A stretch of DNA of 64,000 nt from Nitrososphaerota archaeon (lineage in GTDB: Archaea; Thermoproteota; Nitrososphaeria; Nitrososphaerales; Nitrosopumilaceae). The notes below the pieces were generated by a model, which was given only the letters and a program-made list of their open reading frames with translations, searched no databases and had not been told where the DNA came from. Each line of letters begins with the position of its first letter. Within the stretch, counting starts at the first letter, position 1. The DNA is taken from NCBI GenBank assembly GCA_028867755.1, contig JAGWFT010000001.1:846727-910726 (forward strand), in the 5' to 3' direction. Positions 51,508 through 61,001 of this stretch are shown piece after piece. The position numbers and the translations under genes were made by a program.

Positions 51508-52612
51508 TTTTATTGACCTCAATTACTGCTGCATTTATTGCTTCTTCTATAGTGTCAAACATTTTTGTTCTAGACCCTTTTAGCATCTCTTTTGATTTGT
51601 CAGCCTCTGCACCTGACATTCTTGCAAAAACTGGCATATCAATTAACTTGTTTTCATATGCCTTGATAAATGCAGTAGCTACTGTTGTTGTCTTGACAAT
51701 TCCGCCATAAAGATTTACAAGTATTCCCTTGACTTTTTTCATTTTGCTAATCAAGGTGAGTGCTTCGTATACCGTATCAGTTGTTGCCCCTCCGCCGACA
51801 TCAAGAAAACATGCTGGTTTTCCTCCATTGTCAGAAAGCATGTCTAGTGTTGACATGACTAGGCCCGCTCCATTGCCTACTACGGCAATGTTTCCGTCAA
51901 GCTCTACTAGCGAAAAGCCACTCTTCTCAGCACGTTCCTCAAGCTCTGAGACCTCTTGGAACTTGCGCAGCTCGTCATGCCTGAACATGGAATTGTCATC
52001 AATTATCACCTTGCCGTCAAGGGCTACAATGGAATCATCTTTTAAAACTGCAAGAGGATTTATCTCTGCAAGCTCGACTTCTTTTTCTATTGTAATCTTG
52101 GATAATTTCTGAAGAATATCGATAAACTGTGCAAGCGCCTTGTCTTTTAGCCCCATCTCTTTGCCAACGTCTTCTGCAGTCTTTGTGTCCACATTGCCCA
52201 ATCCCACTTCGTGTATGATCTGGTTTTTGACAGACTCTATCTCCACTCCGCCTTCTGCAGAAGCTATTATTGTATAGCATCTCTTGCTTCGATTCAAAAA
52301 CAATGAAAGGTAAAGTTCTTTTTTGATGTCTGCCATCTTTTCAAGCAAGATTGCCCTTGTTTTTTCTCCCTTGACAACTTTTTGCATTATTTCTGGATAC
52401 TTTAATTCCAACTCGTCGGCGTTGTGGCATTTTTGAATGGCTCCCGCCTTTCCTCTTCCGCCTACTGCCATCTGGGCCTTGATTACAAATGGAAACCCAA
52501 TCTTTGCGGCATCCTTTCTGCCTTGCTCGATATCAGTTGATGTTAATCCCTGTGGGATTGGAATATTGTAATCTGCAAATAACGACTTGGCTTGATACTC
52601 AAGTAAACGCAT
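51500..52612 (-). CDS. sucC: Succinyl-CoA ligase beta subunit
   Basis: 370 residues: ATP-grasp domain with MRLLEYQAKSLFADYNIPIPQG, FVIKAQMAVGGRGKAGAIQ and the acidic metal site ELAEINPLAVL, then the CoA-ligase domain (VGNGAGLVMSTLDMLSDNGGKPACFLDVGGGA). Works with SucD, encoded immediately downstream. The promoter lies in the 190-base gap to the next gene. Confidence 0.95.
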   Translation of the reverse strand: MRLLEYQAKSLFADYNIPIPQGLTSTDIEQGRKDAAKIGFPFVIKAQMAVGGRGKAGAIQKCHNADELELKYPEIMQKVVKGEKTRAILLEKMADIKKELYLSLFLNRSKRCYTIIASAEGGVEIESVKNQIIHEVGLGNVDTKTAEDVGKEMGLKDKALAQFIDILQKLSKITIEKEVELAEINPLAVLKDDSIVALDGKVIIDDNSMFRHDELRKFQEVSELEERAEKSGFSLVELDGNIAVVGNGAGLVMSTLDMLSDNGGKPACFLDVGGGATTDTVYEALTLISKMKKVKGILVNLYGGIVKTTTVATAFIKAYENKLIDMPVFARMSGAEADKSKEMLKGSRTKMFDTIEEAINAAVIEVNKNG

Positions 52613-52803
52613 GGAAGAATTTCATTTTCATGGTCTTTATAAACGCTGAATATAGACTATAACAAACAACGATCTGCCAAATCCCATCCACAATCTAAAA
52701 GACTTTTTAAAGTATGCTTTTTGTGGTTTAAAAAAGCCTAAAGACACTGAATGTGTCATTATTTCATACAAAAATAAAAAAGAGGATGACGTTCCATTAA
52801 AAC

Positions 52804-53412
52804 CTAGTTCTGGCCTGGAGGTCCACAATGAATGTGGTTTGTGTCACCAAAGCCGTTACCGGGATAACAGGTGTAGGAAACTGTGACCGAATATCCTTTG
52901 GTGTTATCTCCGTAAAAGTTGTCGTTGAATCCTAGCGTTAATGGGCCAGATTGACCTGTTATGGTAGATGATGTACCTAGTTGAAAGAAAGTTCCCGAAC
53001 CTCCTTGGCCAACTAAGCTAAATGCGGTCAAGTTTGGTGCTAGAAAATCTGATCCTGCAGTGCTTGGTCCTACATATCCACATGAATCATCAGGTGCACC
53101 AATGCCTGTACCACTGCCACTTGCATCGGAAGCTGCGCTACAACCACCTGCTCCATCGCCAGTTGCCCAAATTGCATCACCAGTAACAGTTACTGTGTAG
53201 GAACCAGTAGGAACTAGATTTATTCCTGTATTGACAAGTCCTGAACCTCCAAATGAGGGCAGAGTTGCACTTTGTGCAGAGACAAAGAAGGTTTGAGTGA
53301 TTGTTTGTGGGCCGTGAGCCGTGTTTGATGTTGCAAATACCAAATTTGGTGATATGATAGTCAGAACAAGAACAGCTCCAATGATAGTCATTGTGATAAT
53401 TTTGTTTGTCAT
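52804..53412 (-). CDS. Exported hypothetical protein
   Basis: 202 residues: signal peptide (about 1-28, IITMTIIGAVLVLTIISPNLVFA) and a Gly/Ser/Thr-rich, strand-forming body (TVTGDAIWATGDGAGGCSAASDASGSGTGIG, GYSVTVSYTCYPGNGFGD) resembling a jelly-roll or carbohydrate-binding-like exoprotein. Six cysteines may form disulfides. No family is recognised. An AT-rich 17-base palindrome lies 28-44 bases upstream of the start. Confidence 0.6.
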   Translation of the reverse strand: MTNKIITMTIIGAVLVLTIISPNLVFATSNTAHGPQTITQTFFVSAQSATLPSFGGSGLVNTGINLVPTGSYTVTVTGDAIWATGDGAGGCSAASDASGSGTGIGAPDDSCGYVGPSTAGSDFLAPNLTAFSLVGQGGSGTFFQLGTSSTITGQSGPLTLGFNDNFYGDNTKGYSVTVSYTCYPGNGFGDTNHIHCGPPGQN

Positions 53413-53611
53413 TGTTAGAATAATGTTCTATCAGTATTTCAATATTATCAATATTGTTACCATACGTATTGCAAGTTTAATGGTTAATGCAGCTTATTTC
53501 AGCTTGATCTTTTGGTAGTTTTTTATTTTGGTCTTTATAATCTGTATGTTGGGCGCTAGTGATTTAGTTGATCCCATAACTACCTAAGTACGATGACGCC
53601 CACCAATTATC

Positions 53612-53731
53612 ATGTCCGCTTTTATAACTGGCTCATGCATGAAGTGCGGATACCAAGCAAAACCGCGAAAACATAATTCTGCTGATGTGGGGGTTTATAC
53701 TTGTCCAGTCTGTCACAACGAATTGACATAA
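53612..53731 (+). CDS. 39-residue zinc-ribbon microprotein (second type)
   Basis: Short ATG frame with two CxxC pairs: GSCMKCGYQAKPRKH and YTCPVCHNELT. A single zinc ribbon unlike the other microprotein in sequence. No ribosome site or clear operon partner. Similar small zinc fingers of this size are easily missed by annotation. Confidence 0.55.
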   Translation: MSAFITGSCMKCGYQAKPRKHNSADVGVYTCPVCHNELT

Positions 53732-54097
53732 AAATTTCATTCTTTGGGCACGTGTAATACCGAACATTGTTACTTAACACAGTTCAACAATGGTTTTATT
53801 TTAAATCAAGAAATGATACATATGAAGAACAGAAAAAAAGAGTTCGAGTTTGGAGATACGAATGTACGATTCTATCATCCAGTTATAGTGGGAAATTGAA
53901 TCGATCAGAAAACCGCGATCTTTTTCCTAAAATCCCATCGGATTTTACCTCAATCCACTGACAACACATGTTCAAAATTAGGGATTCAGACCTGTGTAAG
54001 GACTCGTACCAAAAATAGGTTTAAACCAGAATTTGCGATAAAAAGGCAGACCTGTTACTAGAGATTGTAAATCTCATTGAATTTTAATTATATGAAA
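53732..54097. other. Intergenic region, no gene seen
   Basis: About 365 bases. The only open frame of note is a 64-codon plus-strand frame (53767-53961) without a start context, motif or believable composition. I see no RNA gene or repeat here. Confidence 0.5.
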
Positions 54098-54598
54098 TTA
54101 AGAACCGTATTGTTTGTGAGCCAATTTAGGAAACAATTTTTCTAATGTTTCCATTGCCTTTTGTTCACTTGTCTGCTTTGCTTTTTCAAGATTGACTTTT
54201 GTGTTGTTTCCTGATTCGTTTGTACTGGTATAATTAAACTGTTCATAGCTAATCTTTGCAGAAAAATTTTTCTTCGTTGAGCCAATTGTTTCTAGATATT
54301 GTTTAGCTTTTTCTTCACTTGCCTGTTTAGCTTTTTCTATCTCAGCATTTCTGTCTTTGGTTGATTGCCCTGCAGTGGTATAATTGAGATTCCCATAGCC
54401 CGATTTTATTCCAAGGTTCTTGAGATACTCTTCGGCATGCTCTTCATTTAATTTTTTTAGTTTGTTTAATTCATTTACACTGTTAATATCTGCAAAGACA
54501 TACTGAATCGGATTGCAAAGAACAGAGACAAGTAGTATTGAGATAGAAATCGCTGCTATAACTTTCAAATTTTCTGTCTTGGCCATCTCGGGTGTCAT
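54098..54598 (-). CDS. Exported three-repeat hypothetical protein
   Basis: 166 residues: an N-terminal hydrophobic segment (about 12-35) and three related helical units. ELNKLKKLNEEHAEEYLKNLG (43-63), IEKAKQASEEKAKQYLETIG (87-106) and LEKAKQTSEQKAMETLEKLF (137-156) are separated by linkers ending in NYT. Composition is Lys/Glu-rich. Its ATG overlaps the stop of the next gene upstream by 4 bases, so the two are coupled. Confidence 0.65.
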   Translation of the reverse strand: MTPEMAKTENLKVIAAISISILLVSVLCNPIQYVFADINSVNELNKLKKLNEEHAEEYLKNLGIKSGYGNLNYTTAGQSTKDRNAEIEKAKQASEEKAKQYLETIGSTKKNFSAKISYEQFNYTSTNESGNNTKVNLEKAKQTSEQKAMETLEKLFPKLAHKQYGS

Positions 54599-54924
54599 CT
54601 AAACTGCTCTTCGAGCAAATCTACACAAGTAAGTAAGAGATCTCTGCTTTTCTTTACAAGCCAGCCTGGGAATTCTTCTATCGTAAAAACTAGTTGTTGC
54701 TGAAAACTTGGTGGTATGCCTCCTCCTGACGTTACCACCTGCACTATGACATAATCATCAGTTAGCGTACAGACTGTCTCCTGATACGACTCTCCTTCCT
54801 CTTCCATTGTTGTCCTGTATAGTACTATTGGTATTTTTGTTCTTGCCACGTGAGCAGAGCCCTTTTTTAACAATACCTGAAAGTGAGACAGCAGCCAGCC
54901 ATCAAGTGTAATCTGTTTTGGCAT
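54595..54924 (-). CDS. Hypothetical protein coupled to the repeat protein
   Basis: 109 residues, beta-rich first half (KGSAHVARTKIPIVLYRTTMEEEGESY, DDYVIVQVVTSGGG) and a helical end with DLLLTCVDLLEEQF. No family recognised. Start is ATG (MPKQITLDGW). First gene of a two-gene unit, about 45 bases from the ileS stop. Confidence 0.6.
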   Translation of the reverse strand: MPKQITLDGWLLSHFQVLLKKGSAHVARTKIPIVLYRTTMEEEGESYQETVCTLTDDYVIVQVVTSGGGIPPSFQQQLVFTIEEFPGWLVKKSRDLLLTCVDLLEEQFR

Positions 54925-54969
54925 GATAACTGATCTCTATCTAATTATTTAATTGAAATGGATAAAACG

Positions 54970-57900
54970 CTACTCAATAGAGATTTGTATCTTTTGACCA
55001 TCAAGATCCTCATCTTTGTAGCTTTTGGCCTTGTCTGAAAATTCAACTCTTTTTGCCCTCACAAGAAAGGCAAGCTCGGATTGTTTCTCCTTGACCATCT
55101 CAAGTGAGTCGTCATCAAGGCCTAGTATGTATGCAGCATCCAAGACATCAGTTGGGTTGTATGCACGCTCCTTTCTGAGCACCTGCAATCGTCTTGCAAT
55201 GTCTCGAACCAGCCCGCGTACCATCATCTCACGGTTTCTTGCCGTGTTGATAAATACAATGAGCGAATCACGCCTTGCCATGGCGTATCCATCTTGCTCT
55301 GCAAAATCTATTACAAAATCATCTCTGTCAAGCTCGATCTTGTTGTTGCCAAGATCAAATGTGTAGGACCCTTTTTTCAATAATGCATCTACAATTGCAT
55401 CTTGTGCAGTCTGCGAGAACTTTGCTACAAGGCTTCCCATGTCTTGCTTTGCCTTTGGCCCTATCTTCTTTCGTTCAAGTTCCACTTTTGGAACAATCGG
55501 TAATTTTGCATTCATTAGATTTGCTATTAGCTCAAGTCCTTCTGATTTTGGTAATTCCACTATACGGTATTTTTCTACGTTGAGCTGCTGTATCATCAGG
55601 TCTGACAAGGACTCTAGTTTTTGTTTTTGTGATGGTTCGACACATATGATTGCCTCATTTAGGGGCCATCTTCGTTTCAATTTTCCTTTCATTCTTGCTG
55701 CAGAAGAAATCGAGACTGCTTCTTTCATCAGGTCAAATGATTCTTCTACTTTATCACTGACAAGTGACTTCTGCGGGGCAGGAAAGTCTTCTAAGAGTAT
55801 GTTCTTTTTTTCAGAAAACATGGCAGAGTGCAAGTATTGAGTTGTAAATGGGCAAATAGGATGAATCAAAATATCTAGTGTTCTTAAGATCTCATACAGT
55901 GTGGCATAAATTGCAAGCCTTCGCTCTCGCAGTGAGTCGTCTTCTGCCCATAACTCTTCTCTTGTAATTGGGATGTAGACTTGGCTTACGGAATTTATGA
56001 TATAGTCGTCAATTGCTTTTGCTGCCTCGTGAAACCTGCACCTGTCTTGTGATTCAATCACAGAAGAAATTAGTTTTTGAAGTTTTGAGAGTATCCACAC
56101 CTCTGGCTCTTTTAGTAGGTTCTTGTCTTTTGCCCACTGGACTGTAAATGACTTGTCATACTTGTCATACTCACTATTTTGTTTTAGGTAGATGTGCAAG
56201 TGATATAGTGTGCTAAGAATCTGGTAGGGTCTTGAAACAAGCTCGTCTGTGCTAAAGTTAAGAGGCTCAATTGGACTTGCCTTCCACATGAAATACAGGC
56301 GAATCAAATCAACTGGATACTTGTTCATTAACTCTATTGCATCTAGTACGTTTCCCTGACTCTTGCTCATCTTGTTGCCGTTCTTGTCAAGAACATGTCC
56401 CTGAAAGAGAAATGACTTGAATGGTGCAACAGGAGCGTTGTTGAATATTACATTTTCAATTAATAGTGTGTATGCCCATCCTCTTGTCTGGTCTATTCCT
56501 TCGGTAAGAAATACTGCAGGGATGTACTCTTTGTAATCACTGTCGGCAAGCGATGCATATGGTGCGGCTCCGCTGTTGTGCCATGTATCCAAAACAAACT
56601 GCTCTCGCTCCATCTTTGATTTGCATTTGTTGCAGTTTATTCCAACCTTGTCTATCCATGGTCTGTGCAGCTCAAAGCTTGGCCCGTCGGGAAGATCTGA
56701 TGACGCCTTGATTATCTCGTCTCTTGAGAAGAACCACTTTTGGTTTCCACAGTTTTTGCAATTCCAAAGAGGAAGCGGGCATCCCCAGATGCGCTCCCTT
56801 GAGATGCACCATGGGTGCTTGTCCTTGATTATCTCTACAAATCTGTTTTTTGGGGGCTCAAAAAAATATTCTACATTTTCTGCAGCCTTTACTGCCTTGT
56901 CTTCTAATCTGTCAAGAAAATAAAAAAATCCCCTTCTTGCAAGCCAGAGAAGCTTGTGCTGTGATCTCCAGCACAATGGATACTGGTGCTTTATCTTTCC
57001 TATCTTCACAAGGGCGTTTTTTTCCTTGATAGAGTTTACTATCTTGTCGTCTGCATCGCGCACAAAGAGGCCCTCGTAGACGCCTGCATCTTTTGTAAAT
57101 TTTGCCTCGTCGTTTATAGGGTTAAAGATTGGTATCTTTCTTTTTGTTGCAATCTCAAAGTCCTCTTCGCCGTTTGCAGGAGACAGGTGTACAAGGCCGC
57201 TTCCTGTCTGTACATCTACAAAGTTTTCTGATACTATGATATGAAAATTAGGAAGCTTGGAGCGTTCCTTGAGCCCGGGGATCTCGTCTAGCAGCGGGTG
57301 GATGTATTTTTTTCCTTCAAGTGTTGCACCCTTTACCTCTTTTACAATATGGTGCTCCTCGACACGTGCCTCCTTTACGAACTCCTCTAGGCGGCTCTTG
57401 CCGACAACCCATGTCTCGTCGCCAACCTTTGCGTGGACATAATCCTCGTCTGGATTTACTCCAACCATTGTATCAGTGACCAGAGTGAACGGCATTGTAG
57501 TCCAGACAATAAGGTACAGGTCCTCGTCTTGCATCTTTACCTTGTAGTAGAGTGATGGGTCCTGGACGGTGTCATATCCTTGGTTTACTTCGGCATGACT
57601 CAGAGATGTCTGGCAGCTTGGGCAGTATGCCACCACCTTGTATGCTTCTGAGAGAATTCCACTCTCATGGGCTTTTTTTAGGTACTTCCATTCTCGTTCT
57701 ATGTACTCATCTTTGTATGTCCAGTATGCATTTTTTTGGTTAAACGACATTCCAAGTAATTTATCTGACTCTAGCCATCTCTCGTTGAATTGATGCACAA
57801 TCTTTTTGCACTCTAAAACAATTTTCTCCACTCCTGCAGATTCTATGACCTGGGACTTGCTTCCTGAGATGCCAAGCTCTTTTTCAGCCTGTAGCTCAAC

Positions 57901-58167
57901 TGGGAGACCCTGTGTGTCCCATCCTGCATTGAAGATTATCTTGTATCCTCGCAGTGTCATGTACCTGTACCACAGATCCTTCATCACTCTTCCGCGAAGA
58001 TGGCCTGCATGCGGAATGCCGTTCATGGTAGGAGGGCCTTCTATGAATACAGTTTTTTTTGTTTTATTTGTAGACTCAAAAATTAATTTTTCTAAATCAA
58101 TACCTGACAGCTGCCGCTTTACTTCTTCTTCTACTTTCTTTGGATTAAACTCTGTTGAAATCTGCAT
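54970..58167 (-). CDS. ileS: Isoleucyl-tRNA synthetase
   Basis: 1065-residue class I synthetase. HIGH motif as GIPHAGHLRG, KMSKS as GNKMSKSQGNV, the editing domain between them (about 200-400) with TMPFTLVTDTMVGV and NGEEDFEIA, zinc-type CPSCQTSLSH and CNKCKSKM pairs and an anticodon domain with a long C-terminal extension. Eukaryal/archaeal type by length and the double zinc knuckles. Normal in every segment checked. Confidence 0.96.
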   Translation of the reverse strand: MQISTEFNPKKVEEEVKRQLSGIDLEKLIFESTNKTKKTVFIEGPPTMNGIPHAGHLRGRVMKDLWYRYMTLRGYKIIFNAGWDTQGLPVELQAEKELGISGSKSQVIESAGVEKIVLECKKIVHQFNERWLESDKLLGMSFNQKNAYWTYKDEYIEREWKYLKKAHESGILSEAYKVVAYCPSCQTSLSHAEVNQGYDTVQDPSLYYKVKMQDEDLYLIVWTTMPFTLVTDTMVGVNPDEDYVHAKVGDETWVVGKSRLEEFVKEARVEEHHIVKEVKGATLEGKKYIHPLLDEIPGLKERSKLPNFHIIVSENFVDVQTGSGLVHLSPANGEEDFEIATKRKIPIFNPINDEAKFTKDAGVYEGLFVRDADDKIVNSIKEKNALVKIGKIKHQYPLCWRSQHKLLWLARRGFFYFLDRLEDKAVKAAENVEYFFEPPKNRFVEIIKDKHPWCISRERIWGCPLPLWNCKNCGNQKWFFSRDEIIKASSDLPDGPSFELHRPWIDKVGINCNKCKSKMEREQFVLDTWHNSGAAPYASLADSDYKEYIPAVFLTEGIDQTRGWAYTLLIENVIFNNAPVAPFKSFLFQGHVLDKNGNKMSKSQGNVLDAIELMNKYPVDLIRLYFMWKASPIEPLNFSTDELVSRPYQILSTLYHLHIYLKQNSEYDKYDKSFTVQWAKDKNLLKEPEVWILSKLQKLISSVIESQDRCRFHEAAKAIDDYIINSVSQVYIPITREELWAEDDSLRERRLAIYATLYEILRTLDILIHPICPFTTQYLHSAMFSEKKNILLEDFPAPQKSLVSDKVEESFDLMKEAVSISSAARMKGKLKRRWPLNEAIICVEPSQKQKLESLSDLMIQQLNVEKYRIVELPKSEGLELIANLMNAKLPIVPKVELERKKIGPKAKQDMGSLVAKFSQTAQDAIVDALLKKGSYTFDLGNNKIELDRDDFVIDFAEQDGYAMARRDSLIVFINTARNREMMVRGLVRDIARRLQVLRKERAYNPTDVLDAAYILGLDDDSLEMVKEKQSELAFLVRAKRVEFSDKAKSYKDEDLDGQKIQISIE

Positions 58168-58283
58168 TAACAGATGGTGATAATTTTACTGATTTAATAA
58201 AGGTACAAAGTTGGAATCTGTTATATTGTATTTATGATAAAATTCCCCTTTTGCTAACCCGAAGCTTTTTTGCTTCTCTCTGG

Positions 58284-58682
58284 CTATGTCCATACTTTGA
58301 TTGAACCTTTTTTGTATTTCTCGTACAGCCCTATCTTGTATAGCTTCTTTTCTAGTTCCTTTTTGAGCTCTTTTGGTATTGCTATATGAAGAGGAATGTC
58401 CTTGCCATCCATCTCTCTGCCTGTAAATGCCTTCAATTGCGCATCTATGTTTGGGTCGTCTTTGAGGCTAGTTTTTGCCTCGCCAAAATGTCGTAATGCT
58501 CCCTTCATTCCTTCCAAGTCTGGAGTCTGTCCATCTCTTTCCTTTGGCTTTGGAAGAGACCTGTATCTCTCATCAAAATATTCTGGTGTCTTGTCTATGT
58601 CGATGTGTGTTATTGTTATTCCCTGTGATTCCATGGTGTTTGCCAGGGAGTTTACCAATCTCTGATGCTCATCTGATGTCAT
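58284..58682 (-). CDS. Hypothetical protein
   Basis: 132 residues, alpha/beta with basic helical C-terminus (LKKELEKKLYKIGLYEKYKKGSIKVWT) and a central stretch KPKERDGQTPDLEGMKGALRHFGEAKTSLKDDPNIDAQLKAF. No family is recognised. Upstream of ileS on the same strand, separated by about 115 bases. Confidence 0.6.
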   Translation of the reverse strand: MTSDEHQRLVNSLANTMESQGITITHIDIDKTPEYFDERYRSLPKPKERDGQTPDLEGMKGALRHFGEAKTSLKDDPNIDAQLKAFTGREMDGKDIPLHIAIPKELKKELEKKLYKIGLYEKYKKGSIKVWT

Positions 58683-58824
58683 GTTGATAACACCACCATA
58701 TGATAAAATCTAGGTATTATTTGATTTGTTAGATGTTCTTGCTTTGTGGATTGTGGGCGAATTTTTTTGTATTGATATTTTTTTGAAAAAAAAATTTGCC
58801 TATTTTATAATATCAAGACGCAAA

Positions 58825-58860
58825 ATTAGGAAGGGAAAGTCTAGCCGCTTTCCCTAATCT
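58825..58860 (-). terminator. Stem-loop with T run
   Basis: AGGGAAAG pairs perfectly with CTTTCCCT (8-base stem, 8-base loop), and on the minus strand it is followed by a TTTT run after a short spacer. It lies immediately downstream of the minus-strand 77-residue membrane gene and suits a transcription terminator. Confidence 0.5.
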
Positions 58861-58863
58861 TTT

Positions 58864-59097
58864 CTATGTAGCTCTAAAAACGAATGCTAGATAGCCTACC
58901 AAAACGCCTGCGGACATTAGACCTGCTGACTCGTAAAAACCCACGACATTGCTTCCTCCACCGTATCCTCCAGCTTCTGGGTTGATGCCAAATATGATAG
59001 TAAAACAGCAAGCCAACATTATGGCTACTGCTATTGGCAGGTACTCATCATGGCGTTTTCTTTGTTGCACTTTGCCAGACGAATCGTATGTTGACAT
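58864..59097 (-). CDS. Small membrane hypothetical protein
   Basis: 77 residues from MSTYDSSGKVQQ; starts 6 and 17 codons upstream are open but a TATA-like box (tctatatct on the minus strand near 59117-59125) favours the chosen ATG. Two hydrophobic segments (LPIAVAIMLACCFTIIFGI and SAGLMSAGVLVGYLAFVF) joined by a glycine-rich loop (PEAGGYGGGSNVVG). Unknown function. Divergent from the Lrp gene. Confidence 0.6.
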   Translation of the reverse strand: MSTYDSSGKVQQRKRHDEYLPIAVAIMLACCFTIIFGINPEAGGYGGGSNVVGFYESAGLMSAGVLVGYLAFVFRAT

Positions 59098-59195
59098 TGC
59101 CTCCCATACGTTATACATAGATATAGAGATATTCTGAATTTTTAGCACAAATATACAGATAAATGCTTAATTATTGAACAAATGTGCATTATTGT

Positions 59196-59642
59196 ATGGC
59201 AGTTGACGATCTGGATAGGCGTATACTAGAAGAACTGTTGAAGAACTCAAAGCGCTCGTACAGGCAACTTGCAGACGAGTTGAAGATTGCGCCTGGAACT
59301 GTTCTAAAAAGAATAAAGGACTTGGAATCAAGTGGGATAATCAAAAGCTATTCTGTGGTAATAGATCAAAGCAAACTAGGCTCGCAAATCATTGCCATAA
59401 TAGAAATACTTTCGTCAGGCGGGAAATTAGAAGAGATGGGAAAAAAGCTATCAAAACTGCCCAACATTTACTGTGTTTATGAAACCACTGGCTCCCCTGA
59501 TGTGATCATAATTGGAAAATTCAGGGATACTGACGAGCTTAGCAAGTTTGCAAGATATCTTTTAGGGCTGCCGTCTGTTAGCAGAACAAATACACATGTG
59601 GTGCTAAATACAGTCAAGGAAGATTTTAGAATTTTAATCTAG
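59196..59642 (+). CDS. Lrp/AsnC-family transcriptional regulator
   Basis: 148 residues from MAVDDLDRR. N-terminal HTH (RRILEELLKNSKRSYRQLADELKIAPGTVLKRIKDLESSGIIKSYSV) and a C-terminal RAM domain (GSQIIAIIEILSSGGKLEEMGKKLS...TTGSPDVIIIGKFRDTDEL). Ligand probably an amino acid or related molecule, not identifiable here. The GTG four codons upstream is not preferred. Confidence 0.9.
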   Translation: MAVDDLDRRILEELLKNSKRSYRQLADELKIAPGTVLKRIKDLESSGIIKSYSVVIDQSKLGSQIIAIIEILSSGGKLEEMGKKLSKLPNIYCVYETTGSPDVIIIGKFRDTDELSKFARYLLGLPSVSRTNTHVVLNTVKEDFRILI

Positions 59643-59670
59643 TCTGAAAAATACTTTTTGTAGTTCTGGC

Positions 59671-60843
59671 TTAGCTTAGTGCTATTTTGGAATCTACCTT
59701 GATGTGTATTTTTTCGCCAGTGTGTTGGTGGTCGTTGTAAATCATCTTTGTCTTGATTCCCTTTTTATTTAGATACCCTTCAAGCAATAGTGCCCAAGGA
59801 ATAGAGTGACCGCTATTTACTTTGGATTCAATAACAAAGTGGTTGCCCTGAGATTCGTACCTTAGCTGACCTGAACATGTAATATCAAGCGTAGAATCAA
59901 CAAGCGTAATTATCTCGTCAAGTGTCTTTGATTGTAGATCAAGGCCATTTTTTTCCAAAAATGCCAAAATGTCCATTGCTTTGCCCTTTGAGCGCAGCAT
60001 TGTGTTTAGGACAAAACCCAAGCCATTCTCATTTATCAACTGGACTACCTTGAGCGTCTCTTGGGCGTCTGATTTTGTCATGTCTGATAAATTGTTAACC
60101 TTGATTCCATTCTTCCAGGCGTGGTCAAAAGTCTTGACCTGGTTTGTGCCAAGAACATCAGTTGACAGAAATATCGCGCCCTTGCCGTTGCTGCTATTTA
60201 TCATAAGAATCTCAGAATCATCAAAAGTGATGACGTTTTGAGAAACTTCGGCAGTTTTTAATTTTATTTCTGCTGGCAAGTCGTGGAAGGCATCAGTGCC
60301 TACAAGATTTGACGGAATCACTATCTTGACATCTATGTTTCTTCTAAGCGCAGCCAAGAGTTCTTCCTTGCACTGTGCAATAAGGCCAAGTCCCCAAGAA
60401 TCAATTATTGCATGAATTGATGTCTTTGAGCCCTCTATCATTGACTGGAATTGTTTGAAAACATAATTCTGGGCAAGATGGAAATATCTTTTTTCTTCTG
60501 ATCCCCTTGCCTTCTTGCTGTCCTCGCTGAGTTTTTTTAATTTGGTAATTAGGCTGTTCATTGCATTTACCCGATTTATCTGCTCTTGAATTATCTCATC
60601 AAATGCATCTTCTGGGGCAATTGCAGTACACATTATTGGCTTGCTTTTTGATATTATTGTAATCTTCTTTTTTTCAAGTTTTAGTAATGTTGGATAAACT
60701 TTGGTTCTTGGCAAGTTGGAATAGTATGCAAGCTCGCCTGCAGAAATGGTGCCCTTTGTGATTAGCGTCACATAGGCCTGAGCCTCGTACTTGCTTAGGC
60801 CAAACTCTTCCAAGCTTACTGCTAAATCCTGCCCCTTGACCAT
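59671..60843 (-). CDS. TrmB-family transcriptional regulator
   Basis: 390 residues. N-terminal winged helix (LSKYEAQAYVTLITKGTISAGELAYYSNLPRTKVYPTLLKLEKKKI), coiled-coil linker and a phospholipase-D-like domain (IEGSKTSIHAIIDSWGLG, VKIVIPSN) as in sugar-sensing TrmB proteins. Divergent from the cdv operon; the divergent promoter suggests it may control it. No sugar-transport genes are near, so the usual ligand assignment may not hold. Confidence 0.88.
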   Translation of the reverse strand: MVKGQDLAVSLEEFGLSKYEAQAYVTLITKGTISAGELAYYSNLPRTKVYPTLLKLEKKKITIISKSKPIMCTAIAPEDAFDEIIQEQINRVNAMNSLITKLKKLSEDSKKARGSEEKRYFHLAQNYVFKQFQSMIEGSKTSIHAIIDSWGLGLIAQCKEELLAALRRNIDVKIVIPSNLVGTDAFHDLPAEIKLKTAEVSQNVITFDDSEILMINSSNGKGAIFLSTDVLGTNQVKTFDHAWKNGIKVNNLSDMTKSDAQETLKVVQLINENGLGFVLNTMLRSKGKAMDILAFLEKNGLDLQSKTLDEIITLVDSTLDITCSGQLRYESQGNHFVIESKVNSGHSIPWALLLEGYLNKKGIKTKMIYNDHQHTGEKIHIKVDSKIALS

Positions 60844-60970
60844 GGCTGAGATTATCTATTTGCAAGGTAAGCTCAATAGCTAAATTCATTGAACAAAGGC
60901 TAGAAAAAATACTAAGCTGTAACTGCGCACTGCGTTACTGTGGTTACACAAGTTGTCGCTACATGGGTTT

Positions 60971-60979
60971 GATATATCA
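60971..60979 (+). promoter_or_regulatory. TATA box of the cdv operon
   Basis: gatatatca, 23-31 bases before the ATG at 61002, decides that start and implies a leaderless operon transcript. Confidence 0.55.
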
Positions 60980-61001
60980 AAATCCAAAACCATATCTGAA
61001 A

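Noticed and set aside
53440-53456. CAATATT-ATC-AATATTG palindrome upstream of the exported protein
   Set aside because: Purely AT-rich and overlapping the likely TATA region; it resembles TTATC-N6-GATAA only in one half and sits at a different distance (33 bases from the start).
53767-53961. 64-codon plus-strand frame in the gap before the repeat protein
   Set aside because: No start context, no motif, and composition (QWFYFKSRNDTYEEQKKRVRVWRYE) unlike neighbouring proteins; probably chance.
58261-58276. Hairpin GAAGC-T6-GCTTC downstream of the 132-residue unknown
   Set aside because: Only a 5-base stem and no following T run on the minus strand; too weak to call a terminator.
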